From Paenalcaligenes sp035302345 (GTDB lineage Bacteria > Pseudomonadota > Gammaproteobacteria > Burkholderiales > Burkholderiaceae_B), in assembly GCA_035302345.1 (NCBI GenBank), contig DATGSS010000070.1:1-24602 (forward strand): a stretch of 24,602 nucleotides of DNA. The letters are read 5' to 3'. The notes beneath the pieces are model-generated. The model was not told the DNA's origin, made no database searches, and saw nothing but the letters and a program-made list of their open reading frames with translations. This document shows positions 1 to 7,923 of this stretch, in pieces; the first letter of the stretch is position 1; each line of letters opens with the position of its first letter. The position numbers were made by a program, and so were the translations under genes.

Positions 1-285
1 CTCATCGAAGATGTGTCTTTTATTGGTCAGGGATGCGCGATTTCTAAGGCATCAGCGTCGCTGATGACCGAGGCAGTATTGGGCAAAAATATTAACGAGG
101 CAGATGCTTTATTTAATGCCATGCATCAGATGTTCACAGAAGAACACCCTGATTTAGATCTGGGCAAACTCGAGGTTCTCTCTGGTGTTCGCGAGTTTCC
201 CGTGCGCGTCAAGTGTGCCACTTTAGCGTGGCATTCATTGCACAATGCGCTGCATGGCACCGATGAGGTTGCCCAAACCGAGTAA
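1..285 (+). CDS. sufU: SufU-like Fe-S cluster scaffold protein, 5' end cut by window edge
   Basis: This is the C-terminal part of an IscU/SufU-family scaffold, which holds nascent Fe-S clusters or relays sulfur from the cysteine desulfurase. The reading frame is open to base 1, and the residues before the first possible internal start (GTG at 13) continue the family motif, so the gene starts outside the window. The visible part has the conserved G-x-G-C-A-I-S-x-A-S-A-S segment, whose Cys is the second metal ligand of SufU. Near the end is the V-K-C-A-T-L-A-W segment, whose Cys is the third ligand. The first ligand motif would lie upstream of the window. The spacing between the two motifs, with an acidic insert, fits SufU better than IscU. 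sufT follows after 12 bases, consistent with one operon; the rest of a suf cluster would be expected upstream. The family call is firm; SufU rather than IscU is inferred. Confidence 0.85.
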   Translation, partial: LIEDVSFIGQGCAISKASASLMTEAVLGKNINEADALFNAMHQMFTEEHPDLDLGKLEVLSGVREFPVRVKCATLAWHSLHNALHGTDEVAQTE

Positions 286-297
286 AGAGGTAATTAA

Positions 298-855
298 ATG
301 AGTTATTTCAATCGCGAAGAGGTCATTGTCACTCGTGATTGCCCTGCGGTGACTGTCCCCTTTGGTACACCAGTGACTATCGAAGAAGGGTGCAAGGCTG
401 TTATTACTCAGCAGCTAGGCAGCAGCTACACAGTGGTGGTCGAGGGCAATATGTATCGCATCGAAGGTGTGGATGCTGATGCGATTGGCAAAGAGGTTGC
501 TAGCCATGAGCCCTTTATCCCCGAGCAGCCTGCTACCGAAGAAACTATCGAAGAGGCGTGCTGGGTTGTACTGACCGAGGTTTTTGACCCTGAAATTCCT
601 GTTGATATTGTGAATCTCGGGCTGGTTTATCGTTGCAATGTCAGCCAAGAAGGCCCAGATGATTTTCATGTGCAAATAGACATGACATTGACGGCTCCAG
701 GTTGTGGCATGGGGACATTTATTGCCGAAGAGGCGCGTGCTAAAGTCCTCAATATCCAAGGCGTTAGCCAAGCCCACGTGGATCTCGTGTGGGATCCGCC
801 ATGGAGTCGTGAAATGATGAGTGAATCAGCACGCTTGCAGCTAGGTATGCTGTAA
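298..855 (+). CDS. sufT: SufT, MIP18/DUF59-family Fe-S maturation protein
   Basis: The 185-residue protein matches the SufT family of Fe-S cluster maturation factors: a small N-terminal domain (about residues 1-75) followed by a MIP18/DUF59 domain (about 80-175). In the DUF59 part I see D-P-E-I-P-V-D-I-V-N-L-G-L-V-Y, then L-T-A-P-G-C-G-M-G with its conserved Cys, and the closing W-D-P-P-W motif. Known members help load Fe-S clusters onto client enzymes, especially when Fe-S demand is high. The ATG at 298 follows an AGAGG ribosome binding site. The gene is 12 bases downstream of the SufU-like gene and is followed by a strong terminator, so it is the last gene of a Fe-S operon. PaaD, a DUF59 relative, is excluded by the absence of phenylacetate genes and by the SufT-type N-terminal domain. 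Confidence 0.9.
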   Translation: MSYFNREEVIVTRDCPAVTVPFGTPVTIEEGCKAVITQQLGSSYTVVVEGNMYRIEGVDADAIGKEVASHEPFIPEQPATEETIEEACWVVLTEVFDPEIPVDIVNLGLVYRCNVSQEGPDDFHVQIDMTLTAPGCGMGTFIAEEARAKVLNIQGVSQAHVDLVWDPPWSREMMSESARLQLGML

Positions 856-874
856 TTTCCACTCATCAAGAAAC

Positions 875-907
875 AAAAAGCGCATCCTGTTTAGGATGCG
901 CTTTTTT
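875..907 (+). terminator. Intrinsic terminator of the suf operon
   Basis: The 10-base arms AGCGCATCCT and AGGATGCGCT pair perfectly around a four-base GTTT loop. The stem is preceded by an A run and followed by six T's, the classic Rho-independent form. It starts about 20 bases after the sufT stop. Confidence 0.92.
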
Positions 908-959
908 ATTTTGTTCATCATAAAAACAAACAAAAACAACTCACACCTCATTAATGTCT

Positions 960-989
960 TTGTCAATAAAATGCAGATCTAAGTAGTAA
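960..989 (+). promoter_or_regulatory. Candidate sigma-70 promoter of the CoA-transferase/TRAP operon
   Basis: In the gap between the suf terminator and the CoA-transferase gene, TTGTCA (960-965) matches five of six bases of the -35 consensus. TAGTAA (984-989) is a modest -10 candidate at an 18-base spacing. No other convincing promoter is visible in this gap. I found no clear IclR-type operator here. The call rests on motif matching by eye only. Confidence 0.35.
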
Positions 990-1069
990 TACGGATTGTT
1001 CCTGATTCAATTCAAGTGCACTATTTCATGTATGGGAAGAAATTATTCACTAGTATGAAAAGAGGGGTT

Positions 1070-2275
1070 ATGTCCGGTCCACTAAAAGGTGTCCGTATTA
1101 TTGATTTAAGCAGTACATTGATGGGTCCTTATGCCTCGCAGTTTTTGGGAGATCTCGGGGCAGAGGTCATCAAGGTAGAAGCCCCTAATGGAGACGTAGT
1201 TCGTAATGTCGGGGCTAGCAAAAACAAAGGGATGGGGGCTTTGTTTTTAAATAACAATCGATCTAAGAAATCCATTCAAATTGATCTTAAATCTGCCGCT
1301 GGTCGCGAATTATTATTGCGTTTAATAAAGAAAGCCGATGTATTGATGTACAACATGCGACCACAGGCTATGGAGCGTTTGGATTTAGGTTACGAGACCC
1401 TTAGCGAACACAATCCGCGTTTGATCTATGCGGGTATGCACGGTTTTGGTGCTCATGGCCCTTATTCAGATCGGCCTGCTTATGACGATTTAATCCAAGC
1501 TGGCAGTGGTTTGGCGCATCTATTTAGCTATCGTGATCCGCATCAGCAGCCAGCCTATGTCCCAAACGCTATTTCTGATCGTGTCGGAGCGCTCACAGCA
1601 GTGATTGCAATACTATCTGCACTTTGGGAGCGCACAGTCAGCGGGAAAGGACAAAAACTGCAGATTCCCATGTTTGAATCTATGGCGCATTTTGTTTTGT
1701 GTGACCATTTGGATGGGCTTAGTTTTATCCCTCCATTGAATGAGGGGGGCTACACCCGACAGCTATCGGCATATCGCAAACCCTATCAAACGCTAGATGG
1801 GTTTATTGGCGTCTTGTTTTACACAGATGCACACTGGGAGCGATTTTTTAAAGCCATCGGCCGTGCTGACGAGTTTTCAGGTGATACACGTTATGCCACG
1901 ATGGAAAGTAGGCAACAGCACATTGATGACATCTACGCCGAATTAGAAGACATCTTTGTACAACGTAGTAATCAAGAGTGGATGGAAATACTCATAGAAG
2001 CTGACGTACCAGCGATGCCATTACACGATTTCCAGGGTCTGCTTAACGATCCCCATTTACAAGCGGTGGGTTTTTTTGAACAACAAGAGCATCCCACCGA
2101 AGGTGTCTTGCGTACGATGAAAGTGCCTATGAGTTTTTCCAGGACTCAGCCCAAACCGACACAATTAGCACCTAATTTGGGCGCGGATACAACTCAAGTT
2201 CTCCTTGACTTTGGTCTGACAGAAACAGAATTACAGTCGTTGGCAGCCCAAGGGGTTATTAATACCAATCAGTAG
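1070..2275 (+). CDS. CaiB/BaiF family (class III) CoA-transferase
   Basis: This 401-residue protein is a family III CoA-transferase, which moves CoA between carboxylic acids through an aspartyl-CoA thioester. The N-terminus has the family hallmark G-V-R-I-I-D-L-S...G-P-Y-A-S-Q-F-L-G-D-L-G-A-E-V-I-K-V-E near residues 7-37. The G-P-Y-S-D-R-P-A-Y-D-D-L-I-Q-A-G-S-G region near 130-147 carries the Asp expected as nucleophile. The frame is open back to 1016, but ATG 1070 is preferred because AGAGGGG lies just upstream and the family N-terminus begins there. It is the first gene of an operon with an acyl-CoA dehydrogenase, a MaoC hydratase, a CitE-type lyase and a TRAP transporter. From that context it probably activates a C5 dicarboxylate such as itaconate, mesaconate or methylsuccinate, likely with succinyl-CoA as donor. 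The family is certain; the substrate is inferred. Confidence 0.92.
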   Translation: MSGPLKGVRIIDLSSTLMGPYASQFLGDLGAEVIKVEAPNGDVVRNVGASKNKGMGALFLNNNRSKKSIQIDLKSAAGRELLLRLIKKADVLMYNMRPQAMERLDLGYETLSEHNPRLIYAGMHGFGAHGPYSDRPAYDDLIQAGSGLAHLFSYRDPHQQPAYVPNAISDRVGALTAVIAILSALWERTVSGKGQKLQIPMFESMAHFVLCDHLDGLSFIPPLNEGGYTRQLSAYRKPYQTLDGFIGVLFYTDAHWERFFKAIGRADEFSGDTRYATMESRQQHIDDIYAELEDIFVQRSNQEWMEILIEADVPAMPLHDFQGLLNDPHLQAVGFFEQQEHPTEGVLRTMKVPMSFSRTQPKPTQLAPNLGADTTQVLLDFGLTETELQSLAAQGVINTNQ

Positions 2276-2287
2276 TAAGGAAGTATT

Positions 2288-3454
2288 ATGAATTTCGAAT
2301 ACACCGAAGAGCAACGCGCTATACAGGATTCTGTTGAACGACTTTGCGAGCGCTTTGATGATCAATACTGGCTTGATACTGATAATGATGGGCGTTTTCC
2401 CGAGGAATTCTACCAAGCCATGGCTAGCGAAGGGTGGCTAGGTATTTGCACTCCTGAGCAATACGGCGGTGCCGGGTTGGGCATTATGGAGGCAGCAATC
2501 ATGATGCGCACAGTTGCTGAATCGGGTGCGGGTATGACAGGTGCTTCGGCAATACATATTAATATTTTTGGTCTCAAACCTGTAGATATTTACGGCAACG
2601 AACAGCAGCGCGAGCGCATGTTACGGCCCATCGCTACAGGGACCCAAAAAGCTTGTTTTGGTGTCACAGAGCCTAATGTCGGGTTGAACACTACACAGTT
2701 AAAACTGCGGGCTGAAAAAAAAGGGGATCGTTACATTGTAAATGGTCAAAAAATTTGGATATCCACCGCTCAAGTTGCAGACAATATTTTGCTATTAGCC
2801 AGAACAACGCCACTCGAAGAGGTCAAGCGTCCCAGCGAGGGGTTGAGTCTTTTCTATACCAAACTAGACCGAAACAAGGTACAAGTCAGCGCCATTCCCA
2901 AAATGGGGCGTCACGGGGTGGATTCCAATGAATTATTTTTTGATGATTTTGAAATCCCACAAGAAGATCTCATTGGCGAAGAAGGGCAGGGTTTTAAATA
3001 CATCTTATTTGGGCTAAATCCTGAGCGTATTTTAATCGCTGCCGAAGCTGTTGGATTAGGTATGGCTGCGTTGCGCAAAGCAACTAATTATGCAAATGAG
3101 CGCGAAGTCTTTAATCGACCCATTGGCCAGAACCAAGCCATACAACATCCACTCGCGGCTTCGTGGGCCGAGCTCGAAGCGACTTGGTTGCAGGTCTTAA
3201 AAGCAGCCTGGCTCTATGACAATGATCGTCCATGTGGGGCCGAGGCCAATGCGGCAAAATACCTAGCAGGTGAGGCTGGTTTTACTGCTTGTGAGCGCGC
3301 AGTAATGACGCATGGTGGCTTTGGATATGCCAAGGAATACCACGTCGAACGCTATTTACGCGAGGTGATGATTCCCCGCATTGCGCCGGTCAGTCCTCAG
3401 TTGGCATTATGTTATATCGCAGAGCGCGTCCTGGACTTACCAAAATCGTATTAG
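2288..3454 (+). CDS. Acyl-CoA dehydrogenase, helix-G catalytic Glu type
   Basis: This is a 388-residue FAD-dependent acyl-CoA dehydrogenase with the usual N-terminal helical, middle beta and C-terminal helical domains. The family signature is at G-V-T-E-P-N-V-G-L-N (about 125-134), the flavin-contacting W-I-S-T at 157-160, and the C-terminal G-G-F-G-Y-A-K-E-Y-H-V-E-R segment at 343-355. The short-chain-type catalytic glutamate, normally in a Y-E-G-T motif, is absent; the equivalent stretch reads R-I-A-P-V-S. A glutamate at 246, in N-P-E-R-I-L-I-A-A, sits where isovaleryl-CoA and long-chain dehydrogenases keep their base. ATG 2288 follows AGGAAG and lies 12 bases after the CoA-transferase. In this operon it may oxidise methylsuccinyl-CoA or a related saturated C5 ester. 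The substrate is inferred, the family secure. Confidence 0.92.
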   Translation: MNFEYTEEQRAIQDSVERLCERFDDQYWLDTDNDGRFPEEFYQAMASEGWLGICTPEQYGGAGLGIMEAAIMMRTVAESGAGMTGASAIHINIFGLKPVDIYGNEQQRERMLRPIATGTQKACFGVTEPNVGLNTTQLKLRAEKKGDRYIVNGQKIWISTAQVADNILLLARTTPLEEVKRPSEGLSLFYTKLDRNKVQVSAIPKMGRHGVDSNELFFDDFEIPQEDLIGEEGQGFKYILFGLNPERILIAAEAVGLGMAALRKATNYANEREVFNRPIGQNQAIQHPLAASWAELEATWLQVLKAAWLYDNDRPCGAEANAAKYLAGEAGFTACERAVMTHGGFGYAKEYHVERYLREVMIPRIAPVSPQLALCYIAERVLDLPKSY

Positions 3455-3543
3455 TCATTTGCTGTCAAGGGTCTGGGATAGGCTGTAACCTCTGAGTACA
3501 GCAATATTTACGCACAAAGTCATGAGTGATTAGAGGACGCATT

Positions 3544-3996
3544 ATGTCAGGATTATTTTACGAAGAGTTCAAAGTAGATCACGTATTTAAACACCCTTTA
3601 ACGCGCACGGTGACGGAATACGACAATATGTCATTTAGCTTGATGACTATGAATCCTCAACCGCTGCATATAGATGCGCACTTTTCTGCACAAACCGAGT
3701 GGGGCAAGCCCTTGGTTAATAGTTTATTTACCCTAGGATTACTGATCGGTATGACTGTCCAAGACACCACCTTGGGCACCACCATTGGTAATTTAGGTAT
3801 GTCTGATGTCAAATTCCCCAATCCAGTATTTCATGGGGATACCCTGCGTGCTGAAACCAAGGTTGTTAGCAAAAGAGAATCTCGTTCTCGTCCGGACACA
3901 GGGATAGTGGAATTTGAGCATACTTGCTTGAATCAAGATGATCAGGTGGTTGCCATCTGTCGACGTTTTGCGTTAATGAGAAAAAAGGAGTCGTAG
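3544..3996 (+). CDS. MaoC-like (hot-dog fold) dehydratase/hydratase
   Basis: This 150-residue protein has the MaoC/hot-dog fold signature, M-N-P-Q-P-L-H-I-D-A-H-F at residues 36-47, followed by G-K-P-L-V-N-S-L-F-T-L at 54-64 and a C-terminal strand with F-H-G-D-T-L. MaoC enzymes hydrate 2-enoyl-CoA esters. Members with N-x-x-P-L-H-I-D and an L-V-N-S helix occur in itaconate/mesaconate gene clusters (Pseudomonas Ich/RipB type) and form citramalyl-CoA. The frame opens at GTG 3526, but ATG 3544 is preferred because AGAGGA stands seven bases before it. An 89-base gap separates it from the dehydrogenase, and it abuts the CitE-type lyase with no gap, so hydration and cleavage steps are probably translated together. 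The exact substrate is inferred from context. Confidence 0.88.
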   Translation: MSGLFYEEFKVDHVFKHPLTRTVTEYDNMSFSLMTMNPQPLHIDAHFSAQTEWGKPLVNSLFTLGLLIGMTVQDTTLGTTIGNLGMSDVKFPNPVFHGDTLRAETKVVSKRESRSRPDTGIVEFEHTCLNQDDQVVAICRRFALMRKKES

Positions 3997-4860
3997 ATGC
4001 GCTCGTTTTTATTCGTACCTGGCGATAATGAGCGGATGTTTAGCAAGGCATCTGCAACTGAGGCAGATGCCTTGATTTTAGACCTTGAGGATTCCGTTTC
4101 ATTGGCAGCCAAAGAAAATGCTCGGAAAGTAGTTCAACAATCTTTGCAGCAGACCAAACAAAATAATCAAAAGTGGTTTGTACGAATCAATGATTTTGAT
4201 ACGCATTTATATTTAGATGATTTGGCCGCAGTGATGCCTTATCGGCCAGATGGAATTGTACTCCCCAAGGTAAATGGCCAAAAAGATATTACCCGTTTGG
4301 ACTATTACCTGCAGGCCCTTGAAGCAACACACAATATCGAGCAGAACAGCACCCTGGTGGTTGGCATAGCCACTGAAAATGCTGCGTCGGTCTTAAGTCT
4401 GAACACTTTTAATGATCAGGCACCTGAACGCTTGTATGGGCTGATGTGGGGCGGAGAAGATTTGGCTGGCTCATTAGGAGCTATGCGCAATAAAGTTAAT
4501 GGCCGCTATACCTCGCCATTTGTGCATGCTCGCGACATGTGTTTGTTGGCCGCCGCTGCTGCCGGTGTCATTGCCATAGATAGTATTACCGCTGATATTC
4601 GTAACCTTACGATGGTCGAAGACGAAGCCCGCGCAGCCAAAGGCGATGGTTTTGCAGCAAAGGCTTTGATTCACCCCAGTCATATTGAGATAACCAATCA
4701 GGTCTTTACTCCATCCGCCGAAGAGGTCAAGTGGGCAGAGCAAGTGATCAATGCCTTTGATAATTCGCCTGATATAGGTGTTGTGAACATTGACGGCCAA
4801 ATGATCGATAAACCGCATGAGAGGATCGCGCGAAATATCATCGCCCGAGCTAATAAATAG
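3997..4860 (+). CDS. HpcH/HpaI (CitE-like) lyase, probable citramalyl-CoA lyase
   Basis: The 287-residue protein belongs to the CitE-like TIM-barrel lyases. Motifs seen are R-S-F-L-F-V-P-G-D at the N-terminus, L-D-L-E-D-S-V near 28-34, V-R-I-N-D near 62-66, I-V-L-P-K-V near 87-92, I-A-T-E-N-A with E127, and G-G-E-D-L-A with D155; E127 and D155 match the Mg2+ ligands. The length suits stand-alone malyl/citramalyl-CoA lyases rather than the citrate lyase subunit, and no citD or citF gene is nearby. The ATG directly follows the stop of the MaoC gene, with AAGGAG upstream. Next to a MaoC hydratase and a CoA-transferase, cleavage of citramalyl-CoA to acetyl-CoA and pyruvate is the best fit. Malyl-CoA or another 3-hydroxyacyl-CoA remains possible. 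Confidence 0.88.
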   Translation: MRSFLFVPGDNERMFSKASATEADALILDLEDSVSLAAKENARKVVQQSLQQTKQNNQKWFVRINDFDTHLYLDDLAAVMPYRPDGIVLPKVNGQKDITRLDYYLQALEATHNIEQNSTLVVGIATENAASVLSLNTFNDQAPERLYGLMWGGEDLAGSLGAMRNKVNGRYTSPFVHARDMCLLAAAAAGVIAIDSITADIRNLTMVEDEARAAKGDGFAAKALIHPSHIEITNQVFTPSAEEVKWAEQVINAFDNSPDIGVVNIDGQMIDKPHERIARNIIARANK

Positions 4861-4872
4861 CCTGGAGAGGTT

Positions 4873-5475
4873 ATGACTGGACAACAAAATAGTCTAATAA
4901 TACGTGGCCTAGATAAGATTCTTTACATACTAGACCGAGTGTTGGTGACACTGGCTTGTTTGGCATTATTTATTATTATGGTCATCGTTTTTTTTGATGT
5001 CCTTTCGCGTTATTTATTTAATGCGCCATTTTCATGGTCATATACACTCATTGGGTTTTATCTGATGACCGCTGTGTTCTTTTTTGCGATCAGTGACGGT
5101 TTTCGTTATCAAGCTCACGTCAAAATCGATTTTATGAGTCATTACATACCGCTCCGTTTGCGGGCACTAGCGGTTAGTGTGGGTTATTTTGCTGGTGCAG
5201 TGGTGATTTATTTATGGTCCAATCAGGCGCTGTTACGTATGCAGTCAGCCTACCTTAATGATGACAGACTGGCAGCATCGATTCCATGGCCAACTTGGAT
5301 AGCTTATTTAATTGTTTTAATAGGCTCTATCGTCATGGCGTCAAGTGTGTTGTTGGCCGCAATTAAGTATCTTGTTTTTTGCTTTTCTCCCAGGATTACC
5401 GAGGAAAAATACCAAGCATTAGAGGGTACCTTATTAGACGATACCAAGATCGAGATTGAGGAGGGCCAATTATGA
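4873..5475 (+). CDS. TRAP transporter small permease subunit (DctQ type)
   Basis: This 200-residue inner-membrane protein has four predicted hydrophobic helices (about 19-43, 54-76, 91-113 and 138-162), as usual for DctQ. The family segments V-F-F-D-V-L-S-R-Y-L-F-N and F-S-W-S-Y-T-L are present, and a Q-A-H-V-K-I-D stretch follows the second helix. It pairs with the large DctM subunit to form the membrane part of a sodium-driven TRAP importer. GGAGAGG lies just before ATG 4873, 12 bases after the lyase gene. The stop overlaps the next start as ATGA, so DctQ and DctM are translationally coupled. The charged tail after the last helix (about 170-200) is cytoplasmic and unremarkable. Confidence 0.9.
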   Translation: MTGQQNSLIIRGLDKILYILDRVLVTLACLALFIIMVIVFFDVLSRYLFNAPFSWSYTLIGFYLMTAVFFFAISDGFRYQAHVKIDFMSHYIPLRLRALAVSVGYFAGAVVIYLWSNQALLRMQSAYLNDDRLAASIPWPTWIAYLIVLIGSIVMASSVLLAAIKYLVFCFSPRITEEKYQALEGTLLDDTKIEIEEGQL

Positions 5476-6758
5476 CCATGGCATTAGTGCTCATTATATT
5501 GGTTGTGCTCCTCATTGTAGGGGTTCCTGTTGCGATCTCGATGGCTGTTTCAGGGGCTTTTGGTCTTTATATGTTCGGAGGCCTCTCCATTTTGACCGGT
5601 ATCTTGCGTACGGCACCTTTATCATCGACAAGTTCGTACGAGATCATTACTGTGCCTATGTTTATTCTGATGGCAGAGTTTGTGATTATTTCTGGGATTG
5701 CTAATGATTTATTTCGTGCTGCCGCCATGTGGGTGGGGCGAGTACGCGGTGGCGTTGCAATGGCAACAGTGCTAGCTGGGGCTGGCTTTGCTGCAATTTC
5801 TGGCTCTAGTACAGCTGCCGCAGCAACACTCGCATCAACTTCGATACCTGCAATGGTTCGACAGGGCTACGAGCCAAAATTAGCTGGTGGCGTTGTGGCG
5901 ATTTCAGGGACTCTGGCGATGATCATCCCACCCTCAATCGCTCTTATTTTGTATGGCGTAATTGCTGATATTTCGATATCTGCATTGTTTATCGGTGCAA
6001 TTATTCCGGGTGTTTTAGTTTGTTTATCCATCATTTTGACCATTGCTGCATTGGTATATTTGTGGCCAGACTCAGCTCCTAAAGGGCAATCATATTCTTT
6101 CAAAGAAAAGCTGCAATCGCTCAGTCGTATTGGACCGGTTCTAATTTTATTTATTGTTGTCATTGGCAGTATATATTCGGGCTTGGCTACCCCTACAGAG
6201 GCATCCGGTGTGGGCGCTTTTGTAGCGATGCTGTTAGCGCTTAAAGAACGACGCCTTACATTGAGAGCTTTGGTGCATGCCCTACGTAAGACAGCTCATA
6301 CCACAGCAATGATTTTGCTGATTATATTAGCAGCACATATCTTTGGTTATTACTTCACATTAGAACGAGTTACTAATGATCTTATCACTTGGGTGGGGCA
6401 GCTTGATCTACCGCCTATAGCCATTATGGCTGTAATTCTCCTGGGCTACGTGATTTTAGGTTTTTTTATGGATCAAGTAGCAATCCTGATTTTGACCGTT
6501 CCAGTCGTTTTACCGCTGGTCGTCTCGTTGGGTTTTGATCCAGTTTGGTTTGGTGTTGTGGTTGTGGTTACTGCCGAAGTAGGTATGGTAACTCCACCAT
6601 TAGGGATGAACATTTTTGTAGTGGCTCGCTATACGAAAATGCCACTTAATGAGTTATTTGTTGGTGTGATGCCGCATGTTTGGGTTCACTTACTGGTCAT
6701 TGCACTTTTAGTGCTATTCCCACAGCTCATACTCTGGCTGCCATCAACAATGCAATAA
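5472..6758 (+). CDS. TRAP transporter large permease subunit (DctM type)
   Basis: This 428-residue polytopic protein has about 11-12 hydrophobic segments and the length typical of DctM, the ion-coupled transport subunit of TRAP importers. Recognisable family stretches are V-G-V-P-V-A-I-S-M at the start, G-S-S-T-A-A-A-A-T-L-A-S in the first half, and I-I-P-P-S-I-A-L-I-L-Y-G. In the second half are T-P-T-E-A-S-G-V-G-A and E-V-G-M-V-T-P-P-L-G-M-N. The internal repeat architecture of the family is visible in the two P-P motifs. ATG 5472 overlaps the dctQ stop by four bases. Together with the binding protein downstream it would import an organic acid, here probably the substrate of the upstream CoA-transferase. 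Confidence 0.94.
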   Translation: MTMALVLIILVVLLIVGVPVAISMAVSGAFGLYMFGGLSILTGILRTAPLSSTSSYEIITVPMFILMAEFVIISGIANDLFRAAAMWVGRVRGGVAMATVLAGAGFAAISGSSTAAAATLASTSIPAMVRQGYEPKLAGGVVAISGTLAMIIPPSIALILYGVIADISISALFIGAIIPGVLVCLSIILTIAALVYLWPDSAPKGQSYSFKEKLQSLSRIGPVLILFIVVIGSIYSGLATPTEASGVGAFVAMLLALKERRLTLRALVHALRKTAHTTAMILLIILAAHIFGYYFTLERVTNDLITWVGQLDLPPIAIMAVILLGYVILGFFMDQVAILILTVPVVLPLVVSLGFDPVWFGVVVVVTAEVGMVTPPLGMNIFVVARYTKMPLNELFVGVMPHVWVHLLVIALLVLFPQLILWLPSTMQ

Positions 6759-6774
6759 AACTTAGGAGGAGACA

Positions 6775-7824
6775 ATGAAAAATCATTTCAATTTTAAAAA
6801 AACTGCTATGGCCAGTTTGGTTGGGGCTACTTTATTAGGGGTGGCTACAACTGTAGCTGCGCAAACAACATTGCGCATAGGTGATAGCCTGCCTTCTGGT
6901 CATTACATTGCTGAAGGACTCATAGAGTTTTGGATGGACGGCGTCAAAGAACAATTGGGTGATGATATCGATTTTGACCATTTTCCTGCTGAGCAATTGG
7001 GCAAAGCCGGAGATATGTTGTCATTGGCGCAAACAGGTGTACTTGATATTAGTTATATTGGTCCATCATATGTTAGCGATAAAATGCCGCTATCCGCAGT
7101 AGCTCAGTTGCCAGGTATGTTTAACAACTCGTGTGAGGGTACTTTGACCTACTGGGAATTAGTAAAGCCAGGGGGATTGCTCTATGAGTTAGAGTTCGAG
7201 CCCAATGAAGTGCGCCCACTCATGGCTTTAGCATTGTCACCTTATCAAATATACACGTCGAAAAAGCCTATTGAAAATATAGAATCATTTAAAGGCTTAA
7301 AATTGCGTGCAACTGGCGGCGCAATGGAGGAAACAGTGCTCAATTTAGATGCAGTTCCTGTGCAAATGGCTGCACCCGATGCGCGTGATGCACTGTCTCG
7401 TGGAACACTCGATGGGCTGGTTTTCCCAAACTCTAGCTTGCCTCCTTATGATTTGCATGTGCTATTAAAGTACGCAACTGAAGGGGTTAGCATGGGTTCT
7501 TTTGTGGCTACATACTCTATCTCTAATGAACGCTGGAATAGTCTTTCAGACAAAGAGAAAGAGGTGTTTACGCAGGTGGGAGAAGCAGCAACTAAACACG
7601 CCTGTGATTTAGTTGACGAACTTGATAGTGCAGACAAGGAAAAAGTAGCAGAAGCAGGGGTGACTTATGTGACGCTAGGGGATGATGATTTAGTCAAACT
7701 GGATAAGGCGGCTGCAGAAACCTCTGAAAAGTGGGCTTCCGATCTTGATAAGCGTAATAGAAAAGGCAGTGAAGTATTAAAAGCTTATCAGGCTGCTTTA
7801 GAATCCTATAGAAACGAAAATTAA
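6775..7824 (+). CDS. TRAP transporter periplasmic solute-binding protein (DctP type)
   Basis: The 349-residue protein starts with a Sec signal peptide (basic N-terminus, hydrophobic core about 11-27, likely cleavage after V-A-A at residue 29) and then a DctP-family solute-binding fold. The segment G-L-K-L-R-A-T-G-G has the conserved Arg (R178) that clamps a substrate carboxylate in characterised TRAP binding proteins, which supports an organic acid ligand. A-E-Q-L-G-K-A-G-D near 72-80 and G-T-L-D-G-L further on are also typical. AGGAGG lies just before the ATG, a strong ribosome site fitting the excess of binding protein these systems need. The gene is last in the operon, so the order is Q-M-P; P first is more common. 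The ligand cannot be read from the sequence. Confidence 0.93.
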   Translation: MKNHFNFKKTAMASLVGATLLGVATTVAAQTTLRIGDSLPSGHYIAEGLIEFWMDGVKEQLGDDIDFDHFPAEQLGKAGDMLSLAQTGVLDISYIGPSYVSDKMPLSAVAQLPGMFNNSCEGTLTYWELVKPGGLLYELEFEPNEVRPLMALALSPYQIYTSKKPIENIESFKGLKLRATGGAMEETVLNLDAVPVQMAAPDARDALSRGTLDGLVFPNSSLPPYDLHVLLKYATEGVSMGSFVATYSISNERWNSLSDKEKEVFTQVGEAATKHACDLVDELDSADKEKVAEAGVTYVTLGDDDLVKLDKAAAETSEKWASDLDKRNRKGSEVLKAYQAALESYRNEN

Positions 7825-7859
7825 TTAAGAGTTATTTTCTATTTAATTTTTTATCTATA

Positions 7860-7882
7860 TTAAATACACTAAAAGTATTTAA
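7860..7882. terminator. Weak AT-rich inverted repeat between convergent dctP-type and iclR-type genes
   Basis: The eight-base arms TTAAATAC and GTATTTAA pair perfectly around a seven-base loop in the 99-base gap between two convergent genes. The stem has only two G/C pairs and there is no clean T run after it on either strand. It may act as a weak bidirectional terminator, or may simply reflect the AT-rich composition. Confidence 0.3.
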
Positions 7883-7923
7883 ATAATTAAAAAATATTTG
7901 TGTATTAATAATGCAGTTATCTA

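Noticed and set aside
1016..1069. N-terminal extension of the CoA-transferase from ATG 1016
   Set aside because: The extra 18 residues do not match the family N-terminus and have no ribosome site; ATG 1070 has AGAGGGG in front of it.
3482..3502. GCTGTA/TACAGC repeat in the gap before the MaoC-type gene as a terminator
   Set aside because: The stem has six pairs and no T run follows; genes on both sides belong to one pathway.
3526..3543. GTG 3526 as start of the MaoC-type gene
   Set aside because: It would place the AGAGGA ribosome site inside the gene; ATG 3544 lies at the right distance from it.
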